Notes: generated by a model not told the origin, from the sequence alone. Positions 43,712-53,113 are shown, counted from the first letter of the stretch. The stretch: 64,000 bases of DNA from an uncultured Aequorivita sp. (GCA_937125455.1 CAKZLK010000047.1:62001-126000); one strand, 5' to 3'. Numbers and translations: made by a program.

Positions 43712-44617
43712 CTATTCTCCCCACTTTGAGATTTCTTCTTTTGACCATAATTCAGGAAAAAACTTGCGTTGCTGATATTTTGGATGGAGGTATTTTTGCC
43801 AATCAGAACCACCTGTTGCAGCTTTGGTTTCGCCTTTGCTGTTTAAATAATGATTGGCGGTATCTAGATGGACAATGGGCCAAGCAACATTGTAGAAGTG
43901 ATCGAATTGTTTTAATTTATCTTTTAATTCTTCTGAAGGATTTGGCATTTGTGCTACGCGTTCTTCAAGTGTTTTTCCTTTGGTTTTTTCAGCCAAAGTT
44001 TTAAAGTCGCCTTCATATTTTTCGATAAACTGGCGTAGTGTTAAGGTCATTTTACCGGTTTTTCGGTTGTACCCTGCATCTTTCCAATAAATATTTTCAA
44101 AATAATCATTTGCAGAAGGATTGTTCGGCAATCGCCCTCGGCCTTGGTTGTTTACGAGGTTTTCAAGTTTGGTGCAGTAAATTTCTAAAACGCGAAACTG
44201 TGCACTCTGAAATCCACTGGCGGGAGTAAGGGTCGCGCGGAAGATATTGTAATCGTCATAGCTCATGCCGTCTTTCATAATATCAAACGATGTGATGAGC
44301 ATGCGGGTATACCTTTTTAATCTATCAAGTTTTGTCATCCAAATTTCTTCGGAAAGATTTTCGCCATCTGAAAGTTGTTTTATCTCGTGGATCATCATTT
44401 TTAGAGTAAGCTCCGTAACTTGATGATACATAACAAAGATCTCTTCATCTTTAAAATCAGTTCTTGTTTTTTGTAGTGAAAGTAAAGTGTCAACCTGAAT
44501 ATAATCCCAATAATTAATTGGTTTTGCTTGTAGCAACCCTTTTAGATAGGTTTCTGGGTTTTCGCCAAGACTACTATATTTTTCTTCAAGCGCCTTAATG
44601 ATTTCGTCGTTGATCAT
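43712..44617 (-). CDS. kynA: Tryptophan 2,3-dioxygenase
   Basis: The 301-residue haem enzyme opens the indole ring of tryptophan, giving N-formylkynurenine. The conserved segments are NYWDYIQVDTLLSLQ, YHQVTELTLKMMIHEI, TSFDIMKDGMSYDDYNIFRA, SGFQSAQFRVLEI and VAWPIVHLDTANHYLNSKGE followed by ATGGSDWQKYL. The His in the WPIVHLDT region is the haem ligand. The length is normal for bacterial TDO. It breaks tryptophan down, in contrast to the trp operon at 55.8-62.5 kb, and a terminator separates it from the PPIase gene upstream. Confidence 0.95.
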   Translation of the reverse strand: MINDEIIKALEEKYSSLGENPETYLKGLLQAKPINYWDYIQVDTLLSLQKTRTDFKDEEIFVMYHQVTELTLKMMIHEIKQLSDGENLSEEIWMTKLDRLKRYTRMLITSFDIMKDGMSYDDYNIFRATLTPASGFQSAQFRVLEIYCTKLENLVNNQGRGRLPNNPSANDYFENIYWKDAGYNRKTGKMTLTLRQFIEKYEGDFKTLAEKTKGKTLEERVAQMPNPSEELKDKLKQFDHFYNVAWPIVHLDTANHYLNSKGETKAATGGSDWQKYLHPKYQQRKFFPELWSKEEISKWGE

Positions 44618-44700
44618 TTTATTTTATTTATTAATATCTTTTAAAAATAAGAGATATTTTCTGTTTTTCTAAAGTAATTTGAAATGAGTTTTAAAGAAAA

Positions 44701-44734
44701 AGCCTTGTTGTAAATTTTTACAACAAGGCTTTTT
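44701..44734 (-). terminator. Terminator after the PPIase gene
   Basis: The inverted repeat AGCCTTGTTGTAAA / TTTACAACAAGGCT with a two-base loop is flanked by A and T runs, so it can act in either direction. It is 23 bases beyond the PPIase stop codon on the minus strand, so that gene and kynA are probably separately transcribed. Confidence 0.85.
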
Positions 44735-44756
44735 AAACGATAAGTTTTATTTTCTT

Positions 44757-46871
44757 TTAATAAAAATTAGCTCTATTGTCTTCAATATCGGCTTTCTTTT
44801 TAAGGGCGTTATAAACCGCGCTTGGTGCACCAGGAGCTGCTTTTGTGCTCATTTGGTTTGCGTAGTTTACATATGATTCCATTTTTGGAGCTGGATTGAA
44901 AGCTGTTACTTTTATCATATATACACCGCCTTTGCCGTCTATTAATGGAGTAGTTTCACCTGGCTTAGTGCCAAAGGCCATACCAACTACTTTTGGTTCG
45001 TTATTGTTAGCTATTATAGGATTGGCCATACTGATTCCAGTTGCGGTTTGAACCACTACATTTTGGCTTGCAGCTATTTCTTCAATGGTGGTCCCTTTTA
45101 TTGAGTCACGAATTTTTTTAGCTTTTTTCTCGTTACGCAAGATTGGAGTAACGGTAGCAGAAGCTTCTTCAACTGACATAAGACCTTTTGGGTTTTTACG
45201 CGTAACTTGAGCAATAACATAACCATCTGGCACACTGAAGCGCTTAGTGTCGCCCACGTTGGTTTCTTCATTGAATGCCCAGTTAACAATGGTGCGGTTT
45301 TGGCCTATTCCTGGAATATTGGAATCCATATTGCCTAGTTTGTTAACAGGTTTTACCTCTAAATTTTCTTTTTTAGCCAATTCGGTAAAATCGCCATCTT
45401 TTACAGCAAGTTCAAACTTTGAAGCATTTGAGAACACTTCATTGATTGTTTTGTCTGAAGGTTCAATATTTTTTACAACAGTTGCAAGTTTAACCGTTTT
45501 CTTAGGTTCAGATTGTTTTCCAACTTCAACAATATGAAAACCGAAATCAGTTTCAACCAGGCCTATTGTTCCTGTTGGATTGTTGAAGATGAAATTGTCA
45601 AATGGCGGTACCATTCTGCCAGGAGTTGAATTTCCAAGGTCACCACCATTATCTTTAGAGCTATCATCAGAAAATTCAGATGCAAGAGCAGCAAATTTGG
45701 TTTTGTCTTTTTTCACAACACTCAAAATGCTATCGGCTAATTTTTGAGCTTCTTCTTTCGTTCTTGTAATTGTTTCAGGAGCACGCATTGTACCAACGTA
45801 ACGAATCAAAATATGTTTTGATTCAGAAGAGTCTGGCATTTTTTTGGTGTCCATAACTTTAGAAATGTAAAGCGCATTGTCTACTGAGTATGGTCCATAA
45901 ATAGCGCCGCTATTCAAATTGATAAGTGTATCCGCAACAGTTGGAGGAAGATCTTTTTTAAACATCCAACGGTCGTAATACGGTACATCTGAATTTGCGT
46001 TTACAAATTCTTCATAATTGTTTGTGTTTCTAAAACCGGCAATAGTATCGTTCGATTTTGTGTCTTGGTTGAATTCTACTTTATCGTTTAATAAAGATAA
46101 GGCAGCTGTTTTTGCTTCCTCAGTATCAATTTCAGATGGTTTTTCAGCAAAAAATACATATTGAATATCAGCTTGGGCATCCACTTGATAATCGTTGGGA
46201 TGAGCAGAAACGTATTTTTTAATTTCATCGTCTGAAACTTTTACATCCTCATCTGCAATCTTGCTGTAAGGAATTTGTAAATACTGAAAGTTTAAGTTGT
46301 CATTCTGAAAGTGGTATTCTTGCTCACCTTCAGCAATTGTGGAACGAAGTCCACCTTTTATCATATTGTAATAGGTGGTTTGAAGCACACCGTCTGCAGT
46401 GTTTTGTTCAAACTTAAGCCATTGCTTGTACATTTCAGGAGAAGAAGCTTTAATACTAGCAATGTATTCTTGAATTTTGCCTTCATCTACTTGTCCTGCA
46501 TCGTTCAGGAAGGTTTGGTTATTGGCTAATGAAGTTTTTAAGGCGTTATCAATTTGGGCTTTCTCTACTGTAAGTCCTGCATTTTCAATCTGTTCGTCCA
46601 TAATGACACTGCGCAGTTCGCGATCCCATACCATGTTCATGGCTTGTGTGGTATTTCCGTTTGGCCCCATGCTGCGCTGTGTGGCTTCAACCTCTTCCAT
46701 AAAGGTCTGTCTGGAAATATCGGTGCCGTTAACTGTCGCAATAGTGTCCTGTCCTTTTCCGCCAGTGTTACCTTTGGTCAATACATCACTTAAGATAAAG
46801 GCAAAAAGTGCCAATGCAATAATAAGGATAAGGAATATCCCTCTTTTTCTAATACTGTTTAAGATTGCCAT
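44757..46871 (-). CDS. Membrane-anchored peptidyl-prolyl isomerase (SurA/PpiD type)
   Basis: The start at ATG 46871 (codon 15 of the open frame) gives an N-terminal anchor LIIALALFAFILSDVL. The 704-residue product has the SurA_N/PpiD-type helical chaperone region, then one clear parvulin domain (ESKHILIRYVG ... FAALASEFSDDSSKDNGGDL ... FGFHIVEVG) near residues 345-460 and a long C-terminal region. It assists folding of outer-membrane and periplasmic proteins. It lies downstream of the CNNM/CorC gene on the same strand; the 46872-47066 gap is AT-rich and holds its own likely promoter region. Confidence 0.92.
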   Translation of the reverse strand: MAILNSIRKRGIFLILIIALALFAFILSDVLTKGNTGGKGQDTIATVNGTDISRQTFMEEVEATQRSMGPNGNTTQAMNMVWDRELRSVIMDEQIENAGLTVEKAQIDNALKTSLANNQTFLNDAGQVDEGKIQEYIASIKASSPEMYKQWLKFEQNTADGVLQTTYYNMIKGGLRSTIAEGEQEYHFQNDNLNFQYLQIPYSKIADEDVKVSDDEIKKYVSAHPNDYQVDAQADIQYVFFAEKPSEIDTEEAKTAALSLLNDKVEFNQDTKSNDTIAGFRNTNNYEEFVNANSDVPYYDRWMFKKDLPPTVADTLINLNSGAIYGPYSVDNALYISKVMDTKKMPDSSESKHILIRYVGTMRAPETITRTKEEAQKLADSILSVVKKDKTKFAALASEFSDDSSKDNGGDLGNSTPGRMVPPFDNFIFNNPTGTIGLVETDFGFHIVEVGKQSEPKKTVKLATVVKNIEPSDKTINEVFSNASKFELAVKDGDFTELAKKENLEVKPVNKLGNMDSNIPGIGQNRTIVNWAFNEETNVGDTKRFSVPDGYVIAQVTRKNPKGLMSVEEASATVTPILRNEKKAKKIRDSIKGTTIEEIAASQNVVVQTATGISMANPIIANNNEPKVVGMAFGTKPGETTPLIDGKGGVYMIKVTAFNPAPKMESYVNYANQMSTKAAPGAPSAVYNALKKKADIEDNRANFY

Positions 46872-47066
46872 TTGATGTTCAAAATTTATATTCCTTTTCG
46901 TTCGGTTTTCCAAACGAAATAGGCTTTGGTTGTGAATTCCTTTTATCCCTTAATGTTAATCAAGGTTTTAGAGGATTTATTTTTTAGATTATTTAGGTGG
47001 CGAAAATACCATTTTCCTACCATTAATAAAAAAGTAAATTGAAAAAATTAAGGAAATGTTTAAAAT

Positions 47067-48320
47067 CTAATCTTCGTGAAGAATTTTAAGCTCTACCAGC
47101 TCAATTTTTGTATTGGAAACTTCTAAAATCGTGAAGATGAAATTATCTATTTCAACGGTTTCGCCTTTTTCAGGAATTTCCTCGGTATGGTTTACAATAA
47201 GGCCACCAAGGGTTTCGTAGTTTTCGCTTTCCTCTAAATCAAGTTTATAGGCTTCGTTTAGGTAATCCACTTCCAAACGGGCGGAAAATTTATAATGGCT
47301 TTGGCCTAGCTCTTCTTCAATAAGTGCGATGCTGTCATGCTCGTCTTCAATATCGCCAAAAAGTTCTTCAATAATGTCTTCAACGGTTATAATTCCACTA
47401 GTTCCCCCATATTCGTCAATAACCACAGCAATACTTTTTCTTTTTTTGCTTAGGATGCCAAGAACATCTTTAACAAGCATGGTTTCAGGCACAAAAACCA
47501 CGGGCATCAATACCTTTTTGAGGTTTGCAGGTTTTTTGAATAACTCAAAAGAATGTACGTATCCTAAAATATCATCTATGTTTTCTTTGTAGACTAATAT
47601 TTTTGAAAGGCCTGTTTCGGTGAAAAGCTTGGCAAGCTCCTTTGGCGATGTGTCAATATCTACTGCTACAACCTCTGTTCGCGGGATCATGGCTTCACGC
47701 GATTTTACTTCAGAGAAATCCAATGCATTTTGGAATATCTGTATTTCTGAATCCATTTCTTCTTTGGTTTCGGCTATTTCCATTTGTTCCGAAATGTAAT
47801 TGCCAAGTTCCAATTTACTGAAGCTAAGCTGCACGGTATCGCCCTCGGATTTAAAAATTAATTTAAGGACCAGGTCTGATATCCAAATAATGAACTCAGA
47901 AATCAAAGAAAATAGGACATAGAAGAAATATGCTGGAACTGCAAAGATTTTAACCAAGCTGTTCGCATAGATTTGGAAGAAAACCTTTGGGAGAAATTCC
48001 GCAGTCAATAAAATCACCATTGTTGAAATTACAGTCTGTACTAATAAGCCACTAAAACCAGCAAGTGGAATATATTGCATTAAAAGGTCACCCATAAAAA
48101 AACCATAGATCACGAGTGCAATGTTGTTGCCCACAAGCATTGTGGCAATGAATTTTGAGGGGCGCTTGGTTATTTTTTTTAGAATTCCAGCCAAGAAGTT
48201 GTTTTGCTTCTTTTCAATCTCAATATGTATTTTATTGGAAGAAACGTATGCAATCTCCATCCCCGAGAAAAAGGCGGAGAGAATAAGCATTGTTAGTATG
48301 ATTAAGATGCTATAATCCAT
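47067..48320 (-). CDS. CNNM/CorC (hemolysin) family transporter-like protein
   Basis: The 417-residue product has an N-terminal CNNM domain with about four membrane segments (residues 1-150), paired CBS domains (about 200-320, with MIPRTEVVAVDIDTSPKELA), and a C-terminal CorC_HlyC domain (about 330-410, ARLEVDYLNEAYKLDLEES). Related proteins transport or regulate magnesium or other divalent cations, and a member (GldE) aids gliding in Flavobacterium; which role applies here cannot be told. It follows LptC and a small membrane gene on the same strand. Confidence 0.9.
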   Translation of the reverse strand: MDYSILIILTMLILSAFFSGMEIAYVSSNKIHIEIEKKQNNFLAGILKKITKRPSKFIATMLVGNNIALVIYGFFMGDLLMQYIPLAGFSGLLVQTVISTMVILLTAEFLPKVFFQIYANSLVKIFAVPAYFFYVLFSLISEFIIWISDLVLKLIFKSEGDTVQLSFSKLELGNYISEQMEIAETKEEMDSEIQIFQNALDFSEVKSREAMIPRTEVVAVDIDTSPKELAKLFTETGLSKILVYKENIDDILGYVHSFELFKKPANLKKVLMPVVFVPETMLVKDVLGILSKKRKSIAVVIDEYGGTSGIITVEDIIEELFGDIEDEHDSIALIEEELGQSHYKFSARLEVDYLNEAYKLDLEESENYETLGGLIVNHTEEIPEKGETVEIDNFIFTILEVSNTKIELVELKILHED

Positions 48321-48357
48321 TTATAAATTCAAAATTCTGATTCTTTGGCTCTAAAAA

Positions 48358-48552
48358 CTATTTATTACCTTCATCCATTTTCTTTCTGAAGTTTCTTTTA
48401 AAGAAAAACATAAAAATGGCAACAACTACAAAAAAAATGAAAAGGTATGCGCGATTGCGCTCCGTGCTCCAGTTGTTTATTGCTTCGTAAGCAAAAAACA
48501 CAGCAATTACAAGGTATGCATATTCAAAAAAACGGTACACTTTACTTAACAT
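48358..48552 (-). CDS. Small two-helix membrane protein
   Basis: The 64-residue product has two hydrophobic segments (VFRFFEYAYLVIAV-like at 4-20 and LFIFFVVVAIFMFFF at 37-51) and a basic C-terminus (KRNFRKKMDEGNK). Its start overlaps the last 11 bases of lptC, so it is translationally coupled to it. Small proteins of this layout occupy this place in other Bacteroidota. The function is unknown. Confidence 0.7.
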   Translation of the reverse strand: MLSKVYRFFEYAYLVIAVFFAYEAINNWSTERNRAYLFIFFVVVAIFMFFFKRNFRKKMDEGNK

Positions 48553-49117
48553 CTTCTGTTTTGGTTTTGTCGATTAGTTGGACGCCTTGGTTTTTTCTGG
48601 ATAAAAAGATAGTGAAATCTTGGTTGCCATCAAACCTTGCTCCATCATTATAGGAGCCGTCCTTGAATTTTATTTGGTAGGGCTGGTCTGTAAAGACCCA
48701 CTTATTTTTCTGGTCCCAATAGAGTTGGTTAGCTTTTAGAACCACGCTATCTGCGGTTATCAAGACCACATTTTTGCGCAAATCTACTAAGCCCGTATTT
48801 TCATACTGAATAGCATAATCTGAGTTTACTGTACTTTTCTTGCCTTTTTCGTCCCAAAAGCGAACTTCAATCCCATTAGGAAATTCTTTATAGGGAAAAT
48901 TTAAATTGGAATAATCCAGTAATTTATCTGCCAATAGGTTGGTCACCAGCTTTCCAGAATCTGTGTATTTGAAGTTGATGCCTTTTCCTTCAGCAATTGG
49001 TGCACCATCAGATAGGCTTAATTTTTTTACGTTTTGGTAATTACCTTCACATGCAAAAAGCGTGATGGTCAATATTAAGACCATCACGCTTTTAAACATA
49101 TTTATTGAGGTGTACAT
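48542..49117 (-). CDS. lptC: LPS export periplasmic protein LptC
   Basis: LptC sits in the inner membrane and passes lipopolysaccharide from LptBFG to LptA. The 191-residue product starts with a signal/lipoprotein-like segment (lipobox LFAC), then a beta-jellyroll domain (FKYTDSGKLVTNLLADKLLD, GIEVRFWDEKGKKSTVNSDY, NVVLITADSVVLKANQLYWD). A start at codon 7 (ATG 49099) also fits. The gene lies 2 bases from the TPR gene, overlaps the next small gene, and precedes CNNM/CorC, a conserved block. Confidence 0.88.
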   Translation of the reverse strand: MYTSINMFKSVMVLILTITLFACEGNYQNVKKLSLSDGAPIAEGKGINFKYTDSGKLVTNLLADKLLDYSNLNFPYKEFPNGIEVRFWDEKGKKSTVNSDYAIQYENTGLVDLRKNVVLITADSVVLKANQLYWDQKNKWVFTDQPYQIKFKDGSYNDGARFDGNQDFTIFLSRKNQGVQLIDKTKTEDVK

Positions 49118-49119
49118 TC

Positions 49120-50484
49120 TTATAAGTTAGGAACTCTTACGCTTCCACCAACCCAACAATTAAATTTAATTGTTTTGCCAGCCATTCCTTCAGCAAAGAT
49201 ATCACTTGGCTGGGGAGCGCGTTGTCTGTAACTGCTTGCGGCTGCTCTTGCATTTCCAGCAACAGTTCCATCTACTCTAGCAGCTTTGTCCATCATATCT
49301 GCAGCTAACCAGTACATTGCTCTTTTTTCAAAAACGGTAGTTCCACAGTTATTTGCGCTGTCTGCATACATTGTGCCTATTTTATAATAAGCGATTCCTG
49401 CAGAAGGTTTTGCGTCTAGCATTTTATTGTAGTAATTTCTAGCAGTGCCGAAGCTTCCTTTTTTGCGGTAGTTTTCAGCAATACTATAATAGATACGTGC
49501 TTTTTTAGAATTGTCTTTTTCAAGATCTGCCGCTTGGTTAAAGTATTCCAAAGCTTTTGATGCTTTGCCTTCAGATTCAGCTTGTTTACCCAACAAGTAT
49601 GCAGAAGTTGAGCTTGGCTCCAACTCGTGAAGACGAACGGCTAATTTGTTTGATAATGGGCTTTCACAGTCTTTAGCGTCAAGCCTGTTACTTGCGGCTT
49701 TTAACCAATCGACATCATTCTTTTTAGCTTCAAAATCTTTTTCATAAAGAGGGATAAGGTTTGGACAATCTGCCAACTGACCCAATTTTCCGTTTACACT
49801 TCCTTCAACTGTTGCGTATACGCCTAAGTTGTTTTCATAAACATCTTTTGCACGTTTTTCTTTATCTGTAAGGGCAGTACCAGCTTCTTCCTTATCCATT
49901 AAAGGAGTAAGTTTTGATGCAAGACTGTTTTTCTCTGTGTCAATTTTGTTGATCACCTCGTCATAAAGGTCAAAAATTTCTTGAAGAGTTTTTTCACCAC
50001 TACTCTGTAAATCTACAGCTAGAGAGAAATAGGCATAAAGACTTTTACCGCTAGTGAAGTTTTCAGGGTCTTTCTTGAAAGCTTCATCAAATGCCTTAAA
50101 TTGTTCTGCTTTTGAACCAATATTGTTGTCAAATTTTATTTGGGCAATAGTTGAAAGCACGTCACCTTCCTTGGTTTGTTCAGGGAAGTTCTGTAATCTT
50201 AGTTCCCAAGCCTGAATAAGATCCTTCACTTTACTTTTGTCGCCTTTCTCTTCAATAAAGTACTCAAACATTTTCACCCCATATTGATAGATAGCTAAAT
50301 TATAATTTGCGCATTCTTTTATCAATACTTCATAATAGGGAAGTGCAGCCTCGTAATTTTTTACTTTAGCAGGTTCAGTAAAATAGGACAATGAAATTGC
50401 GCAGTCATCAGGTGCTTGAGCAATGGCATTTCCAGAAACAGAAAGCAGGGCAATTGTAAATAGTAAAATGAATTTTGTTTTCAT
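49120..50484 (-). CDS. Secreted TPR protein of the coaX-lptC block
   Basis: The 454-residue product has a signal peptide (FILLFTIALLSVSGNAIAQ) and a series of TPR-like helical repeats: PAKVKNYEAALPYYEVLI, FKAFDEAFKKDPENFTSG, GKASKALEYFNQAADLEKDN and ARIYYSIAENYRKKGSFG. It is probably a periplasmic scaffold, perhaps for the outer-membrane protein encoded just upstream. It is in the same leftward run as coaX, the outer-membrane protein and lptC, with gaps of 19 and 2 bases. Confidence 0.8.
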   Translation of the reverse strand: MKTKFILLFTIALLSVSGNAIAQAPDDCAISLSYFTEPAKVKNYEAALPYYEVLIKECANYNLAIYQYGVKMFEYFIEEKGDKSKVKDLIQAWELRLQNFPEQTKEGDVLSTIAQIKFDNNIGSKAEQFKAFDEAFKKDPENFTSGKSLYAYFSLAVDLQSSGEKTLQEIFDLYDEVINKIDTEKNSLASKLTPLMDKEEAGTALTDKEKRAKDVYENNLGVYATVEGSVNGKLGQLADCPNLIPLYEKDFEAKKNDVDWLKAASNRLDAKDCESPLSNKLAVRLHELEPSSTSAYLLGKQAESEGKASKALEYFNQAADLEKDNSKKARIYYSIAENYRKKGSFGTARNYYNKMLDAKPSAGIAYYKIGTMYADSANNCGTTVFEKRAMYWLAADMMDKAARVDGTVAGNARAAASSYRQRAPQPSDIFAEGMAGKTIKFNCWVGGSVRVPNL

Positions 50485-50503
50485 GGTATTGATGTTAATA
50501 GTA

Positions 50504-51745
50504 TTAATCGTATAATCTTTTTTCGAACCAACGGTCGTTAAGTGAGAAACTCAAATATGTATTAAAAAAGTTTTCCTGTATTAAACCAAAATTGTTGGTT
50601 CCGCGTTTTCCGACCTCAATCCCTAGGTTCATATTAGAGAATAACCGTCCGATAGGTAATCCTACTCCAAAAGATATGCCAAACTCATTAATGTCGTGTC
50701 CATCTACATTTAAGCCAGTTTGTTCAAACCTAGCTCCACCTCTATAAACCACTCTCTTAAAGTAATTTCCGAAAGAATTATAGTTGGGAATATAAAAACC
50801 ACCCAATCTAACTTTTGAAGCATTTTTATAAGTAACGTTTTCAATAGTAAAAGAACGATTTGTAAAATTACTGGTTTTTTGATTGACGTATTCTAGTCCA
50901 AGCCCCCAGTTTTTTGGTTTGCTTATCCCAGCCCCAATAGTAAATTGTGATGGAAATGTAAAATCTGTATCTGGTACTGTAATTTCTCTTTCATCCACAG
51001 TATATATACCAGAAGGTAGTATGGAAATACTGCCGGTTTTTCTGTAATTCTGGGAGGTAAAATTTGTTCCTGGACTAAAGGTTAATGAACCGGTGAGCTC
51101 CAGGTTTTCATTAATCATTCGTTTGTAAAGTGCCCCAATATTAAAATTGAATCCCGATAGGTCAGATCTGTTAATGACTCGTGTTCCATATTCAAGATTT
51201 GATTTTTGGGTAATCGCAGTATTTTCAATTTTCCCAAAATTATAATTGGCATCCACACCAAGGCTCAACTCTGGTGTAACTTGATATCCCAGAGATAGGA
51301 AAGCTTTGTTCAATCCTCCGGTTCCGGTATATTGTGTAAGGCCGTCGGGCACTTCAGAATAAAAATCATATCCTACAGAAGTGTAAGGAATTAGGCCAAA
51401 ACCCATTCCAAATTTCCCCATAGGAATACCCATTGCTAGATAGTCCAGCGTTGTAGTGGAGGTGTTTTGGCTCTCAGAATCATTTTTTTGTGTTAGCGCT
51501 TTATGACTAGCGCCCACAGAAAAATTAATTAACCGCAACCCCGAATAAGCAGCAGGATTCTGAAGATTTATATGAATGCTATCTGAGAAAACTCCCAGAC
51601 CCCCCATAGATCTATTTTCAACAGTACCGCGAAATTTAATTGACCCAATACCGTAAAAAGAGTAGGGTGAGGTGGTTCCTTCCTGGGCCAGTGCGGTACT
51701 GGCTATAAGTAAAAATAAACCAATTATTATTTTTCTAAACATCAA
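50504..51745 (-). CDS. Outer-membrane barrel protein (PorV/FadL-like outline)
   Basis: The 413-residue product has a signal peptide (IIIGLFLLIASTALAQ) and the conserved beginning TTSPYSFYGIGSIKFRG, then alternating aromatic beta-strands to the aromatic C-terminus (NDRWFEKRLYD). SRSMGGLGVFSD-type and NLQNPAAYSGLRLI segments resemble the PorV/FadL outer-membrane barrel group in outline. It overlaps the coaX stop by 4 bases and precedes the TPR gene, as in many Bacteroidota. The transported substrate or partner is unknown. Confidence 0.75.
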   Translation of the reverse strand: MMFRKIIIGLFLLIASTALAQEGTTSPYSFYGIGSIKFRGTVENRSMGGLGVFSDSIHINLQNPAAYSGLRLINFSVGASHKALTQKNDSESQNTSTTTLDYLAMGIPMGKFGMGFGLIPYTSVGYDFYSEVPDGLTQYTGTGGLNKAFLSLGYQVTPELSLGVDANYNFGKIENTAITQKSNLEYGTRVINRSDLSGFNFNIGALYKRMINENLELTGSLTFSPGTNFTSQNYRKTGSISILPSGIYTVDEREITVPDTDFTFPSQFTIGAGISKPKNWGLGLEYVNQKTSNFTNRSFTIENVTYKNASKVRLGGFYIPNYNSFGNYFKRVVYRGGARFEQTGLNVDGHDINEFGISFGVGLPIGRLFSNMNLGIEVGKRGTNNFGLIQENFFNTYLSFSLNDRWFEKRLYD

Positions 51746-52470
51746 TGTTTGTTATATTCTAAAATATGGTTCAATCCCTCCAATAAAAAATTTGAGTTGG
51801 CAAAGATGTCATTTTTTATACTATCTCGCAAAAAATGTGCGTCTCCTCCTGTTAAAATAACTGTTAAATTGTCGTAATTTTTTTTATAGTTGGCTATAAA
51901 GCCATCAATTTCGTACAAAACACCATTTATAACTCCTGAATGCATAGAGGCTGATGTGCTATTTCCAATTAATACTTTCGGGTTGTTTGCATCAAGTAAC
52001 GGTAATTTTTCAGTAAATGTATGCAACGATTTATACCGAAGCGAAATACCAGGTGAAATGGCTCCTCCTAAATACTCACTCTTTGAAGATAAAAAATCAT
52101 AGGTAATACATGTTCCTGCATCAATCACCAATATATTTTTATCAGCATATTTTTCTGCAGCGGCACTTATAAGAGCAATGCGATCTACACCTAGCGTTTC
52201 TGGTGTTCCATATTTATTTATAAAAGGAATTTTGGTATGGTTGTCCAAAAATAAGACCTTATACCGTTGTTGTAATTTTGAAGTTTGGTTTTCAGTAAAA
52301 TTGCCAACAGAAGAAACAATAACATGCTGAATGGCAGGATTGGTTTCAGAAATTTCTGCTAGCGTGTACAAAAAATCCTTTTTAATGCATGTTTTTTTTT
52401 GCTTGAGTTTTCCAAAATCGAACACTCCAAGCTTTACAAGAGTATTCCCGACATCTATTACAAGATTCAT
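51742..52470 (-). CDS. coaX: Type III pantothenate kinase
   Basis: CoaX phosphorylates pantothenate, the first step of coenzyme A synthesis. The 242-residue product opens MNLVIDVGNTLVKLGVFDFG (ASKHA phosphate-1 motif DVGNT) and has the GVDRIALISAAAEKYADKN region with the catalytic Asp, DAGTCITYDFLSS, GGAISPGISLRYKSLHTFT and LTGGDAHFLRDSI. The length fits CoaX. Unlike types I and II it has no P-loop. It leads a leftward run (barrel protein, TPR, lptC) and is divergent from tRNA-Phe. Confidence 0.95.
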   Translation of the reverse strand: MNLVIDVGNTLVKLGVFDFGKLKQKKTCIKKDFLYTLAEISETNPAIQHVIVSSVGNFTENQTSKLQQRYKVLFLDNHTKIPFINKYGTPETLGVDRIALISAAAEKYADKNILVIDAGTCITYDFLSSKSEYLGGAISPGISLRYKSLHTFTEKLPLLDANNPKVLIGNSTSASMHSGVINGVLYEIDGFIANYKKNYDNLTVILTGGDAHFLRDSIKNDIFANSNFLLEGLNHILEYNKH

Positions 52471-52571
52471 TTTTTCTTTTAAGTCGTTAAAAATACAACT
52501 TGAGGTAGCAACTAATTGTTAAGACCTTATTAAATTGAAAAAAGATTATCTTTTATTTTTTTAATTAATGT

Positions 52572-52601
52572 TTTGCGAAAACGAAAATAGCTTTATATTT
52601 G
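52572..52601 (+). promoter_or_regulatory. Promoter of tRNA-Phe
   Basis: A -33 TTTG (52572-52575) and a -7 TATATTTG (52594-52601) are separated by 18 bases, both matching the Bacteroidota consensus. The tRNA starts 13 bases downstream. Confidence 0.8.
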
Positions 52602-52614
52602 CCGTCTCAATAAT

Positions 52615-52687
<73 letters not shown>

Positions 52688-52690
52688 CTT

Positions 52691-52726
52691 AAATCCCCAG
52701 ACAGTTTGTTTGGGGATTTTTTGTTT
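52691..52726 (+). terminator. Terminator of tRNA-Phe, first copy
   Basis: AAATCCCCA and TGGGGATTT pair across an 11-base loop, followed by TTTTGTTTT. The same sequence recurs without change at 53055-53091. Confidence 0.9.
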
Positions 52727-52731
52727 TAAGT

Positions 52732-53013
52732 ATGCATTCTCTCTATATAATTCATTCCGCCACGCTTGATAGCTATTATGTTGGCGAGAGTCCAGATGTA
52801 CAAAGAAGGCTTAAACAGCACAATGAATATTATTTCAAATCGAATTTTACCAAAGGCGCGACTGATTGGCAAATTTCAATGAAATATGATTGTGCAAATA
52901 GGGCAGAAGCGTTATTTCTTGAAAAGTTTATAAAGAAGATGAAGAGCAGGGTGTTTATTGAAAAGGTTTTAGACAATCCCAAAATACTCTCAGATATATT
53001 AAAAAGAAAATAG
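52732..53013 (+). CDS. Small GIY-YIG nuclease-like protein
   Basis: The 93-residue product is a minimal GIY-YIG domain: SLYIIHSATLDSYYVGES holds the two-strand signature (here LYI..YVG in place of GIY..YIG), DVQRRLKQHN carries the conserved Arg, and AEALFLEKFIKKMKSR carries the Glu. It therefore has the core of a single-domain endonuclease, without a DNA-binding extension. The ATG is 5 bases past the tRNA-Phe terminator, and the stop TAG abuts a second copy of the tRNA 3' end and terminator. It is thus bracketed by direct repeats, suggesting a small mobile or homing-like unit. Activity is not demonstrated. Confidence 0.85.
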   Translation: MHSLYIIHSATLDSYYVGESPDVQRRLKQHNEYYFKSNFTKGATDWQISMKYDCANRAEALFLEKFIKKMKSRVFIEKVLDNPKILSDILKRK

Positions 53014-53091
53014 TCCCTAGTTCCCCCGATGGTTCGGGGTTGGAGGCACCACTTAAATCCCCAGACAGTTTGTTTGGGGATTTTTTGTTTT
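53014..53091 (+). pseudogene. Duplicated 3' fragment of tRNA-Phe plus terminator
   Basis: The first 10 bases TCCCTAGTTC equal tRNA positions 52661-52670; 52 bases from TTGGAGGCACC through the terminator to TGTTTT are identical to 52676-52727. In between, the five T-loop bases of the real tRNA are replaced by a 16-base perfect hairpin, CCCCGA TGGT TCGGGG (53024-53039). There is no acceptor 5' half, D arm or anticodon arm, so it cannot be a tRNA. The second terminator (stem at 53055-53083) presumably stops transcription of the nuclease gene. Confidence 0.9.
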
Positions 53092-53113
53092 TAATTTATT
53101 TTAAATGAGGTTG

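Noticed and set aside
53014-53050. A second functional tRNA-Phe
   Set aside because: Only the 3' third is present and its T loop is replaced by a hairpin.
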